Source: Hondaea fermentalgiana (lineage: Eukaryota; Sar; Bigyra; Thraustochytrida; Thraustochytriidae). From it: a stretch of DNA of 33,941 nucleotides. Under the pieces are notes generated by a model, which worked only from the letters and a program-made list of their open reading frames with translations, had not been told where the DNA came from and searched no databases. The position numbers and the translations under genes were made by a program. The stretch lies in assembly GCA_014084085.1 (NCBI GenBank), contig NPFB01000124.1, positions 85,580-119,520 on the forward strand. Reading direction: 5' to 3'. Below are positions 18,464 to 27,406 of the stretch, piece by piece. Position 1 is the first letter of the stretch, and each line of letters opens with the position of its first letter.

Positions 18464-20122
18464 TCACGTGGCAAAACACTTGGTAGCATTTCCTTGCTCA
18501 ATCTCGCATGTATTGATCCAGTTGAGCCATTCAGAGACGCTGAAAAGATTGAGCGTCATGAGAATGAGCACAATGATGTTAAGGTTCTCCCGGACCGTTA
18601 AGAAACGAGGCTTGATCACCGTTGCGGTCAATCGACCCACGTGGAGGAGTACAAAGCGCTGGAAGAAGTCCTGCATGATTTCCGCTGCGAAAAGAATAAG
18701 ACCTCGTATTAACACTTTGTGCATTGTCCTGGGCCGATCTGCATCAGCAACGCTGGCGTCGTTCGACACAGTCATCATTACTGAGGCAGTCGCGGCAAAT
18801 ACGACAAGCTTTTCCCCCACAGATTCATCGTGCACGTGAAGAATGAGTTTTTCTTTTGACACGGCAGCTCGCAGTGCCATCCAGTGCAAGATGATATTTC
18901 TGCTGCTTGGGTGAACATGCATTCCCGACGACCGCTTTTGCATCGCCTTGGTCATGACGACGTTAAAATAAGTCCCAACGACTTCCGTGAGACAGGAGAC
19001 ACCGACTGCCATTGCAAAGGCAACCTGCGAGTCGATAAGGAGAATTCCAATTTGACTCGCGAGATGAAAGTTTACCTTGACGCAGATAGAAAAGAAGCTC
19101 ATGACCGCTCGACTCGATCCGGTTGGAAAAGCCCATAACATGGCAAAACTAATATAGTCAGCCACCATCAAGCGGCCGACGATGACAGAAAGAAGAGGAA
19201 ACGTAAGCCCCGACACGATCCATTCCGTCAACCACGAATCAAAGGTTACAAAGGTGACGTACCCGTACCCTGTGATAAAGATCATGGAAAACCCAGACGA
19301 GATGCCAATTGAAAAGGCTACGAGGTGGGGCATTATATCCAAAGGAGAGGCGCCGCAGATGATTTGCAGGAATTGCAGACTAAAGGTTGACCACATGCAG
19401 AAAGAGATTGAAAAGTAGGCCATTGTCATAAGTGGGTCCCAGGGTTTCTCAAAGTAGAACTCGGCGATAGAAACGATCGTGAAACAAAGGAGAAACTCGA
19501 GGCAAACTGTGGGGAGAGCTGCTGACCAAGGGATTCGCATATAGCGATAAATATTGCACAGGCCGATCGTCAAACAGAGTACGGCAACCGCATAGCTTAC
19601 GAGTACCTGCACATAGGGTTTGTGCTGTCCAATCACAAGTCGATGTAGAACTTCACTCAAGAAAATACCAGCTCCAACCAGCACGATCGACGGCCAAAGC
19701 TTGTACGTCCACACGAGAATGTGAACGAACTCACGCCAATTGAGCTCCCGCATTTTGGACTCGAACATTTCGTCCATGGTGAGAGATGCAGTGTTGCTAC
19801 TGTCTCCTTGCAAGGGACCTCCTGCGAGAGACCCCCCGTCCCAGCTGTCTGCATCGTCGCCTTGCACTGAGCGAAAGAAATTGGCGTTGCTCAGCTCTGC
19901 GAGGCTATCCGTCTTAAAGACACGGCTTTTCCTCACGTTAATATCCAAAGTACCTTCCACCTTATGGTGCCGCTGCTTCTCGGTCTGGAGTTTGTTTTTC
20001 TCATCAGTTGAAAGTGCAGATGGCTCATTTCCTTCGGTGAGCGCTGGCGCTGGCGCAATCTGTGCCCGTGACGGCGCCACTCTCCCACTTGAGGGCATCA
20101 AGACACCGACGCGATCTGTCAT
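18464..20122 (-). CDS. array gene F: long multi-pass membrane protein of the tandem family (divergent member)
   Basis: The protein has 552 residues, about 100 more than the others because of a longer hydrophilic N-terminus (1-130; Ser, Asp and Glu-rich). The family motif appears as F-K-T-D-S-L-A-E-L (69-77), with Lys in place of Arg. Hydrophobic stretches lie near 133-157, 170-190, 198-221, 230-256, 265-294, 302-332, 340-362, 367-386, 469-483 and 514-530. The core is G-R-L-M-V-A-D-Y-I-S-F-A-M-L-W-A-F-P (316-333). The signature is H-V-H-D-E (429-433) then G-E-K (436-438). The I-P-P-R block of other copies reads I-K-P-R-F-L-T-V-R-E-N. The C-terminal 22 residues after the last helix are extra. 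It is head-to-head with the cyclic-nucleotide-gated channel gene. Function is unknown. Confidence 0.9.
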   Translation of the reverse strand: MTDRVGVLMPSSGRVAPSRAQIAPAPALTEGNEPSALSTDEKNKLQTEKQRHHKVEGTLDINVRKSRVFKTDSLAELSNANFFRSVQGDDADSWDGGSLAGGPLQGDSSNTASLTMDEMFESKMRELNWREFVHILVWTYKLWPSIVLVGAGIFLSEVLHRLVIGQHKPYVQVLVSYAVAVLCLTIGLCNIYRYMRIPWSAALPTVCLEFLLCFTIVSIAEFYFEKPWDPLMTMAYFSISFCMWSTFSLQFLQIICGASPLDIMPHLVAFSIGISSGFSMIFITGYGYVTFVTFDSWLTEWIVSGLTFPLLSVIVGRLMVADYISFAMLWAFPTGSSRAVMSFFSICVKVNFHLASQIGILLIDSQVAFAMAVGVSCLTEVVGTYFNVVMTKAMQKRSSGMHVHPSSRNIILHWMALRAAVSKEKLILHVHDESVGEKLVVFAATASVMMTVSNDASVADADRPRTMHKVLIRGLILFAAEIMQDFFQRFVLLHVGRLTATVIKPRFLTVRENLNIIVLILMTLNLFSVSEWLNWINTCEIEQGNATKCFAT

Positions 20123-21461
20123 TCTCGTAGGCTCGGTGTGACCTCGTCAACCGAGGCGCCATCAACGAGCTTCGTTCCTCTGCAGCTGCAGAGCGACCAA
20201 TTCGTTTCTGCTGGCTGATCGTCCCTGACAAAGTCGCCAGATCGCACCAACACCCCCCTCCCCTTCCTTTTGTTCCCTTTTAACTTCCCGTTCCAACCCA
20301 TTGCCATTCTTCTTTCCCCACGGAATATGAAAACGGACCCACGCGTCGACACTCGGGATCGAAAGGCGACACTTTGCTTGGCCTTGCGTTTCCTCTCTTG
20401 GATTGCTCCCGAATTGATCATCATACCGACGTCAATTTCGAGTACAAGACCAGAGAAAGGCCAGATCGGCACGGTTGAATTATCTGTGGACCCGCTTCCC
20501 ATCGTCGTGTCCTTGACTTCCAAGTCACCGAGGCTTGAGCGCCTGCAAGCGAGAAGGCGATCCTCTCGTCGACCGCATCAAGCTTTTGGCTGCTGCAACG
20601 TAGTCTTGCGAGCATCAACGGCTTTCATACGTCACAGGGTACAATGCTTTCTTCTCCGGACAGAGGCGAAAAGAGCCGTTGAACGCAAGATTTTCCGAGT
20701 TCGACTGCGGCTTGTCGTCAGAATTTCGGCCGTTTTCGAAGTGCTAGGGCCATAGAAGCTCATGCAGCCTCGGATTGCCGGACCCTGTAACAGCAGTTGC
20801 CCCGAGGGTCCGTGTCTGCGCACGACGCGGTTCCCCGGTCCTTGGAAAACGTTGGCTGTCTGTCAGACTGGCTGGCTGGCTGGCCATGGTGCTTGGGTGG
20901 ATGGATGTGTTAGCTGGCTGGCTGGCTGGCCATGGTGCTTGGCTGGCTGGATGGGTTAGCTGGCTGGCTGCTGTTGGTGATTGCAAATAAGCGTAGGCCT
21001 TGAGGCATAATTTGTACACCACGCCTTTGGAAAGCCGGCTTTGGCAACCGTGAAAGGACGCCATTGGAAGGTTCGCGGGGTGTGTACTGAGCAATGTCAC
21101 GTTGGTATACCGTTTCATGTTCCAATGGGCGGCGGTCGCCCGACGGTCTGCCTGAGACGCGCCGACGTGTTCTCGTAGGCTTTACTTCGCATCGGAACGC
21201 ACACACGGCGGGTGTACTGTCGATGCACCATTCTTCTTTTACGATAGGAGGTCAGTCGCAAGAGGACAGCTGCGATGAGATAAAGTAGGCAAGGCGAGCC
21301 AAAAGCGTTTGCGCGCGCGCGTGGCAAAGCTCGCCTGCTGAGGTGGGCTCACCCGTAGCGAGGCCGAGCTGCAATAACGTGGATCTGGCTAAACTTGTGC
21401 ATTTGCTTGACCTTATTGCCGCTCGCGGGGCAAAGTACAGTGCTTTAAATAGAAAAGAGAA
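20123..21461. other. divergent intergenic region between array gene F and the channel gene
   Basis: This 1.34-kb head-to-head spacer probably contains the promoters of both genes. It carries a 46-bp tandem repeat rich in GGCT (20868-20959). A few open frames of 60-160 codons cross it on both strands but show no domain and have biased composition, so none is called. Confidence 0.45.
20868..20959. repeat. 46-bp tandem repeat, two copies, built on (GGCT)n
   Basis: Each unit starts with four CTGG tetramers followed by CCATGGTGCTTGG, a GGATG block and GTTAG. The second copy begins exactly 46 bp after the first (20914). A third, partial GGCT run follows to about 20970. Confidence 0.75.
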
Positions 21462-23861
21462 ATGCTCAATATAGCCACGGCAAAGTCGCGTACCAAGAAT
21501 GCGGGAGATGACCATCGCAGCCGGGCTGGGCATGATGCAGCTCTCGCGGTACGAGCACAGCCATCCTCATCAGCGGTCCCCCATGCGTCAAATATTTTGG
21601 AGATGAACCAAATACAACGCAAGTCTTCGCGCAGTCTTTGTGGCAATTCGAGTTCAGAGGACCGCCAGAGTTCCAAGTTGAAACTTCTCAACTTGCCTTC
21701 GCCGCAACCATCTACTGCGACAATGCAGCTCGGTATGATGAAGAAACCTTCTCGAAGTACCGAAGAGAGCGAGTGGCTTTTCGCTGGCCTCGACGATTAC
21801 GAACAAGCGCTTCTTCGCGGAGCTTGGAAAGCCGCGTACGACGCACAGCAGCAGCGTGAGCAAGGTGAAGCTGATCCCGAGGGTGGGGCGAGCGGCGTGT
21901 GGTCAAATCACAGCTTGATCTTTTCCAAGTCTCAATCAGAAGACGAAGACGGTCTTCAGTTTGCAGCATCAGTCGCGCATGAGGATGCTACGTCGCCAAT
22001 TGCGAGCGGAAAATCGAATGCTTCCGGCAGACGGTCGTCAAAATTCCAAATCGCTGCGTCCGACAAAGATCAAGAAAGAGACCAGGCGGGGGACTGTGCA
22101 AGACGCGCGAAAAAGCAGAGCCCCAGCAAAAGAGATCTAAGAGAGGAAAAGCCTGTCTCCTTGAGCGAGGTTTTGTGGATCTTGATATTGTCTGTGCAAA
22201 AATTCACCATCTACCCGCATTGGCGCACGTTTCGAGCCTGGGAACTTCTCGTTGTAAGCCTGGTTGTGTTCAACGGCATAATGCTGCCCTTTGAGCTCGC
22301 ATTTTGGACAGAGACAGGCTCTCCAGAAGCTGTGCAGAGGGTGAACCGAGTCGCGGACGCAATTTTTTGGGCAGATCTCTTGCAGAACTTTTTTGTGGCC
22401 CACATCGATACCTGGGGTACTTTACACACGGACAAGAGGGTGATTGCGCGGGCGTACATTTCGTCATGGTTTATGGTTGACCTTGTGGCGTGCGTTCCGT
22501 TTGAGCTCTTTGTTCCCGGATATCTTGTGTCCGCCTCGGATTTGCTCAAATGCGTGCGCCTTTTGCGACTGGCCAAGATTTTACGATTCCTGGATCGCCT
22601 TCAGTTTGCGGCAGCAACGCGAATTGTGCGTCTGTTCTTTACAGTGCTGTTACTTTGCCACTGGGTAGCCTGCCTTTGGTATCGTCTGGGGATGATTTGG
22701 CTTGAGCGCGGCGAGTGCGACCTGGCACAGATCGGTGACATCACCCACGGACGGTCGTCACCGTTGCACAGGATGCGACATTGTTCTTGGGTCATCGAGC
22801 AGGCGGAAAATCGTCTGGATGCCTCTCTCATATCACCTTATCTTCGTTCACTCTACTGGTCGATTGCGACCATCATGACCGTCGGGTATGGTGACATTGT
22901 GCCGGTGAACGTCGTTGAGCACATTCTGTACATTTTTGTGACCGTGATTGGGGCTGGCGTGTACGCGCATGTCTTCTCAACCATTGTGAGAGTGCTGGAG
23001 CGCGCGAATGCGCTAAGCAACCAGTACGCGAGTGTAATGGAGGACACGCAAGCACAGATGACATATCTTCGGTTTCCTACGTCGTTGCGCAACAAAATTT
23101 TTGCGTATTATGGCAATGTATTTGACAAGCAAAAGTACATGCTTTCTGGAGGAGGGCCTTTCTACAAGGACCTTCCTCGGCCTCTCGCCTTGGCTTGTAC
23201 CGAGGCGCTGTTCTTTGAAAAGCTGGAGAAGATTGACTTTCTCCATGATTGCACGTCGGCTTTTTTGCTAGAGTTGTGCTCTTCGCTCAATCGGGTGATT
23301 TGCATTCCCGGCCAAGCCATTATCCGCCAGGGAGAAGCTTCAGACGCGTGGTTTATAATCGAGAGCGGAAGATGTCGCGTAGAGCGACACGGGCCTAGCT
23401 TTCGTGATGCGTTGGAAGAAGCAAAAGTGGAGGATGGGAATGTGCCGACACCTCCTGGCAATGTGCCAGATCCTCACGAGTTCGACCTTAGTACTAGCTC
23501 TGACGTTGAAGAGGATGGCAATGTGCAGGAGCTCCGCGTCCTTGGCCAGGGTGACCATTTTGGTGAGATTGGCCTTCTAACGGGCAATTTTCGCACGGCC
23601 ACAGTTCGGGCGATTGAGTTTTGCGAGCTCAATTACATTTCTGTCCTGCGCTTCTACACGCTGTTGGGTCGGTTCCAGGTGGATAACAAGCAGATTTTAC
23701 ACAATTGTGTGTCGATGCTGCGTCAGCCCAAGACGGCTGGAAAGCCAAACAATATGGATTCTGCCGTTTTTCTCCGACCGAGGCCGAGTTTGAGTCGTCA
23801 ACAAGCTTCTAAAGATGAGCTTGACTCCGACGAGAGTGCTCGAGCTGAACGTGGTTTGTAA
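21462..23861 (+). CDS. cyclic-nucleotide-binding voltage-sensor potassium channel (CNG/EAG/HCN superfamily)
   Basis: The protein has 799 residues. The N-terminus (1-235) is hydrophilic and Ser-rich. S1 is near 258-281, S2 near 297-313 and S3 near 328-349. S4 is near 358-378, with positive charges every third residue (K363, R366, R369, K372, R375). S5 is near 386-407. The pore helix and filter run 463-480 with T-V-G-Y-G-D (473-478), and S6 is near 484-506. A C-linker follows (507-598). The cyclic-nucleotide-binding domain spans about 600-735, and its phosphate cassette F-G-E-I-G-L-L...R-T-A-T-V-R-A (700-717) keeps Glu702 and Arg711. The filter predicts a K+-selective plasma-membrane channel, and the intact cassette predicts cAMP or cGMP binding. 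An acidic insert (about 645-690) with three related G-N-V elements splits the binding domain. The S4 charges suggest voltage sensing. The gene is head-to-head with array gene F. Confidence 0.95.
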   Translation: MLNIATAKSRTKNAGDDHRSRAGHDAALAVRAQPSSSAVPHASNILEMNQIQRKSSRSLCGNSSSEDRQSSKLKLLNLPSPQPSTATMQLGMMKKPSRSTEESEWLFAGLDDYEQALLRGAWKAAYDAQQQREQGEADPEGGASGVWSNHSLIFSKSQSEDEDGLQFAASVAHEDATSPIASGKSNASGRRSSKFQIAASDKDQERDQAGDCARRAKKQSPSKRDLREEKPVSLSEVLWILILSVQKFTIYPHWRTFRAWELLVVSLVVFNGIMLPFELAFWTETGSPEAVQRVNRVADAIFWADLLQNFFVAHIDTWGTLHTDKRVIARAYISSWFMVDLVACVPFELFVPGYLVSASDLLKCVRLLRLAKILRFLDRLQFAAATRIVRLFFTVLLLCHWVACLWYRLGMIWLERGECDLAQIGDITHGRSSPLHRMRHCSWVIEQAENRLDASLISPYLRSLYWSIATIMTVGYGDIVPVNVVEHILYIFVTVIGAGVYAHVFSTIVRVLERANALSNQYASVMEDTQAQMTYLRFPTSLRNKIFAYYGNVFDKQKYMLSGGGPFYKDLPRPLALACTEALFFEKLEKIDFLHDCTSAFLLELCSSLNRVICIPGQAIIRQGEASDAWFIIESGRCRVERHGPSFRDALEEAKVEDGNVPTPPGNVPDPHEFDLSTSSDVEEDGNVQELRVLGQGDHFGEIGLLTGNFRTATVRAIEFCELNYISVLRFYTLLGRFQVDNKQILHNCVSMLRQPKTAGKPNNMDSAVFLRPRPSLSRQQASKDELDSDESARAERGL

Positions 23862-25140
23862 CGTCAAGCTTGCGCGTTGCAAACACTGAATTGCCTTGGT
23901 GCTTTGATGAGTTAGAGAATTTGAATGAAGTGGCCTTTCTGATCTTGATTCTGAAGGCGCAGTCTGACAGAGCTTGAGTGTCTCTTTGCCCGTGTGTTGA
24001 AGCTTTTGTATGGATGGATAGAGCAACAAGCGCTAGCAGCGCCAAAGATGCATTGGCCCAAGCGCACGCATCCACGTCTCATCATAGGTCGCTCGCTGCA
24101 CATTATAACAATAGTATATATTTACGCCCTCTTTTCCCGTTCATGGCCTGTCAAGCTTTTGGCGACGTCGGTCTCGTCGCCGACGATCCTCTCGTCGGAC
24201 CCACATCCTCAAAGCAACACGCAATTTCTCCCCTCTTTTTCATGTAGTTTGTCAGCGAGCACCCCTCGACCCGCAGAGGCTCTTTTCGGCACGGATGCTC
24301 CCTCTCTCCCGGCCGACGCGGCCGGCCCTTGAACCTTGGACCTTAGTTCGAAGACGAGCGACACGACACCAAGTTTGCACGCGCAGCCGGCGCCGCTCCC
24401 AGCCATGTATATCGGCGCCCTATCCTGGCACCTTTCTCGGGACTTGCGGCGCGTCCACCCGCGCGCGAGAACGCCCCAAGAACGCCCCAAGAACGCGGCT
24501 GGGTGGAGACCCTCTCCGCGCGCTTGGCGGTGGCTGCGGCGGCAGAAAGAATCCGCGGCGGCGCGGGAGATACGGGTTTAGTAAGGGGTGTGCGCGAGGA
24601 AGGGCGCGCGGCGCGCGGGTTGATACGGGTTTAGGCAGGGGCGGGCGCTGCGGGCGGCGGGGTCTGCAGCGCGGCGGGGCGGGCGAAGGCGCGCAAGCAG
24701 CGGCGACTGCGCGCCAAGGCCGCGGGAAAACCATCGGCCCAAGCAGCACGGGCTTGCAGTGCATTTCCATGCCATTGCAAGCAGCGCAGATCCTTTCCTC
24801 CCCGCCGCCCCGTGCACCACACGCCGCCCGCGCGAGCACGCACGCTCGCTCGCTCGCAGGAGCCGCGTCCGCGCCGCCGCCTGCGCCCCGAGCCGAGGAG
24901 GCCGACGGAGGCGGAGAGCGCGGCGGTGATTGGCGTCGATTTGAACGCGGGAGCATCCATCCAGACAGACAGACAGACATTCCTTCGCCTCGCCGGAGCT
25001 CGCTGCGCGCGCGCTCGTGACACCCGCCGCACGCCGCCCGCCGCGCGCCCCCCTTTCCCCGTCCCCGCGTCCGCCCCGCTCGCGGCCGAGACCGGCGTCG
25101 CGCGTGTGAAGAAGGACTCGGACGAGGCGAGACGGTCAAG
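23862..25140. other. intergenic region between the channel and V-ATPase H genes
   Basis: This 1.28-kb spacer becomes very GC-rich toward the V-ATPase gene and probably contains its promoter. It includes a tandem AACGCCCCAAG duplication (about 24471-24492), two GATACGGGTTTAG copies (about 24569 and 24621) and a CAGA microsatellite (24962-24979). Long open frames on either strand are GC-driven and rich in Arg, Ala and Pro, so no gene is called. Confidence 0.45.
24962..24979. repeat. (CAGA)n microsatellite
   Basis: Four CAGA units lie about 165 bp upstream of the V-ATPase H start codon. Confidence 0.8.
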
Positions 25141-26544
25141 ATGGCGGCCTTCGAGGGCACGAGGTTCCAGGAGAGCAGCTTTGTGCTGGAGTCCGAGGGC
25201 GCGAACGCGCAGGCCCCGGACTGGAACGCGGTCGCGTCCACGGCCGGCCTCTCGTCGCACGACGTGAGCGCGATCCGGGCCGTGGAGGGCCAGGATGAAC
25301 GCGCAACCTCGGAATTGCTCGCCGAGGGCAACAATGGCGCCGACCTCGGCGCCGCCCTGCTCAAGACCGTGGGCGCCGTGAGCGACGCCAACGTGCTCCG
25401 GTACGCGGTGCAGCTCGCGGAGAAGGTCCTGCTGCCGGATCTGGCGAAGCGTGCCAAGGCGATCTTTAGCGGCGCTGGCGAGCCCACGGACCTGCTTGGA
25501 TCCGACGATGCCCCTGCTGGCGCGCCGACGCCGCAGGCCGCCGCCGCGAGCCAGTTCGCCAAGCTGCTCGAGGTCCAGGACGAGATGGTGTGCCTCCGCG
25601 CCCGCTACGTCTCGTCGATGCTGCTGAGTGTGGCCGGCGATCACGCGTCCGAGTCGCAGGGTGGCAAGACGATCCTGAACTCGATTTGCAACGACCTGAC
25701 GAGCGACGGACGCCTCGCGTCGAAGTCGCTCATGGCGGCGCTGCAGTCGCTCTCTGTGCTGCTGCGGAACCACACGATGCGCAGTGCCTTCGAGCACCGC
25801 GCGGGCATTATCATGCTGCTCGACTTGGCAGACCAGGGATTTAGCAATATGAGCGCCAACACACAGTACACGCTGGCGCTCTGCATTTGGCTGTCGTGCT
25901 TTAGTGAGTCGGCGGCGGCCCGCGTGGACCAGGCTGGCCTGAGCACGCTGGTTCGTCTGCTTCGTCTGGAGCCGCGGCTGCCAACGACGCGCCTCTTGCT
26001 CGCGACCATTCGCATCGTGCTGGCGCTCAACCCGGACAATCAGCAGGCCTTGTGCGAGGCGGTGATTGAGGCCAAGCTCCCCAAGATCCTCGGCCAGCTC
26101 TCGAGCAAGAAGAACGTCAAGGACGTTGAGATGCGCGCAAACCTCGACTGGCTGCACGAGACGCTGAGCCGCAACTTTAAGGTGCTCAGCACCTTTGAAC
26201 GCCACGCACAGGAACTCCTCTCCAAGAAGCTGACCAAGTCGATGCTGCACGAGGACCTCTTTTGGAAGGAGAACGCGCTCAAGTTCGAGCACAACAACTT
26301 TTCTTCCATCAAGCAGCTTATTGAGCTGCTCAAGTCCGAGGACCCAGAGACGGTGGCGGTCGCATCCTCTGATCTTGGCTTTTTTGTGCAGTATTTTCCC
26401 AACGGCAAGGCCATTGTGGAGAAGGAGGGCGGCAAGCATGCCATCATGCAGCTGCTCACGCACCAGAGCCCCGAGGTCCAGAAGCAGGCTCTCATTGCCT
26501 GCTCCAAGATCATGGTGACGAACTGGGAGTCTGTAAAGGCTTGA
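25141..26544 (+). CDS. VMA13: V-type proton ATPase subunit H
   Basis: The protein has 467 residues, close to the family's usual length. It is the regulatory H subunit of the V1 sector, which couples and silences the proton pump on vacuoles and endomembranes. The N-terminal armadillo-like helical domain covers about 25-340. The diagnostic C-terminal domain covers about 345-467 and reads L-x-W-type blocks in order: D-L-F-W-K-E-N-A-L-K-F (372-382), then L-I-E-L-L-K-S-E-D-P-E (393-403), V-A-S-S-D-L-G-F-F-V (407-416), F-P-N-G-K (419-423), G-G-K-H-A-I-M-Q-L-L (430-439), H-Q-S-P-E-V-Q-K-Q-A-L (441-451) and M-V-T-N-W-E (458-463). The ATG at 25141 is in strong context (AAGATGG). Codon third positions are strongly G/C, unlike the array genes. 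The gene is convergent with the coiled-coil gene. Confidence 0.95.
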   Translation: MAAFEGTRFQESSFVLESEGANAQAPDWNAVASTAGLSSHDVSAIRAVEGQDERATSELLAEGNNGADLGAALLKTVGAVSDANVLRYAVQLAEKVLLPDLAKRAKAIFSGAGEPTDLLGSDDAPAGAPTPQAAAASQFAKLLEVQDEMVCLRARYVSSMLLSVAGDHASESQGGKTILNSICNDLTSDGRLASKSLMAALQSLSVLLRNHTMRSAFEHRAGIIMLLDLADQGFSNMSANTQYTLALCIWLSCFSESAAARVDQAGLSTLVRLLRLEPRLPTTRLLLATIRIVLALNPDNQQALCEAVIEAKLPKILGQLSSKKNVKDVEMRANLDWLHETLSRNFKVLSTFERHAQELLSKKLTKSMLHEDLFWKENALKFEHNNFSSIKQLIELLKSEDPETVAVASSDLGFFVQYFPNGKAIVEKEGGKHAIMQLLTHQSPEVQKQALIACSKIMVTNWESVKA

Positions 26545-27406
26545 AGGGGGGCGAGCTCGTGACTGTTTCTCCTTTCTTCCTTTCCTTTTCTCTTTCCTTT
26601 CCCCCCTCTCTCCCTTTCCCTCTCTCCCCCACCCCCAACTCCCCCCTTTTTTTTAAAGTCTCTATCCTCATGTGCGTGCTTGTGCGCGTACGTGCGTGTA
26701 TTGCCTGCACGTGGGGGTAAAGTACCGCTGAATGCCAAATGATCCGAGGGGCCTTTGGTCGTAGCGGGGCAGCCGGCGCGAGCAAGAAGCGCGCTGACGC
26801 CGAAGGCGATGATGATATGATGCATTGCATGGATGTTCCCTCCTTTTTTATTTCTTTTTCTTGGTTCTTGTTTGGTTGATTGATTTGCAAGATGCTCGTT
26901 CCACTTGGTTCGCTAATTGGTCGTATTCTTTTGTTGTTCGATCATGACGCATTTGAATGGATGGCATGATCGATTAACAAGAATACAACTTTTCTTTGCC
27001 TGTGTTTTGAGAGGCGAGGAGAAGAGAGAAAGTTGACTGTGGAGAAAACAGTTTCCAAGAAAGAATTCACAAAGTATTATGCTGACGTAAAAGATGTAAA
27101 GTAATAAGTTGCCTTTTCCTGCTCTGTAGGAGAGCGCGACGAATGTGTAGGGAGGGCTAAACAAAGGCCCTAAGTTACGAGCTGAAAAAACGATGCACCT
27201 TTGGAGTCCATGCTCTTCGTCCGGGTGCCCCGAGGCCCTCCAAGAAGGAATAGAGTAGAATAGAACATTCAGCTGAGCGGACTCGTGAATAAGCCTACGT
27301 CTTTCCTTTTTTATTTATAAAAAACAAAGTGTGTGTTTGATGAAGAGCAATCCCGCTTGGTTTCATGCTCGCTTGCTTGGTTTCTTCTTCTTTTTATATT
27401 TTTTTT
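26545..27406. other. convergent intergenic spacer with a long pyrimidine tract
   Basis: Right after the V-ATPase stop comes a polypyrimidine tract of about 90 bp (26565-26655), followed by a T-run. The rest is AT-richer sequence between two 3' ends. No gene is supported. Confidence 0.5.

Noticed and set aside
24420..26463. Very long minus-strand open frames (380 and 610 codons) opposite the V-ATPase H gene
   Set aside because: They lie antisense to a clear gene whose G/C-rich third positions remove stops from the opposite strand, and the translations are Arg/Ala-rich without any domain.
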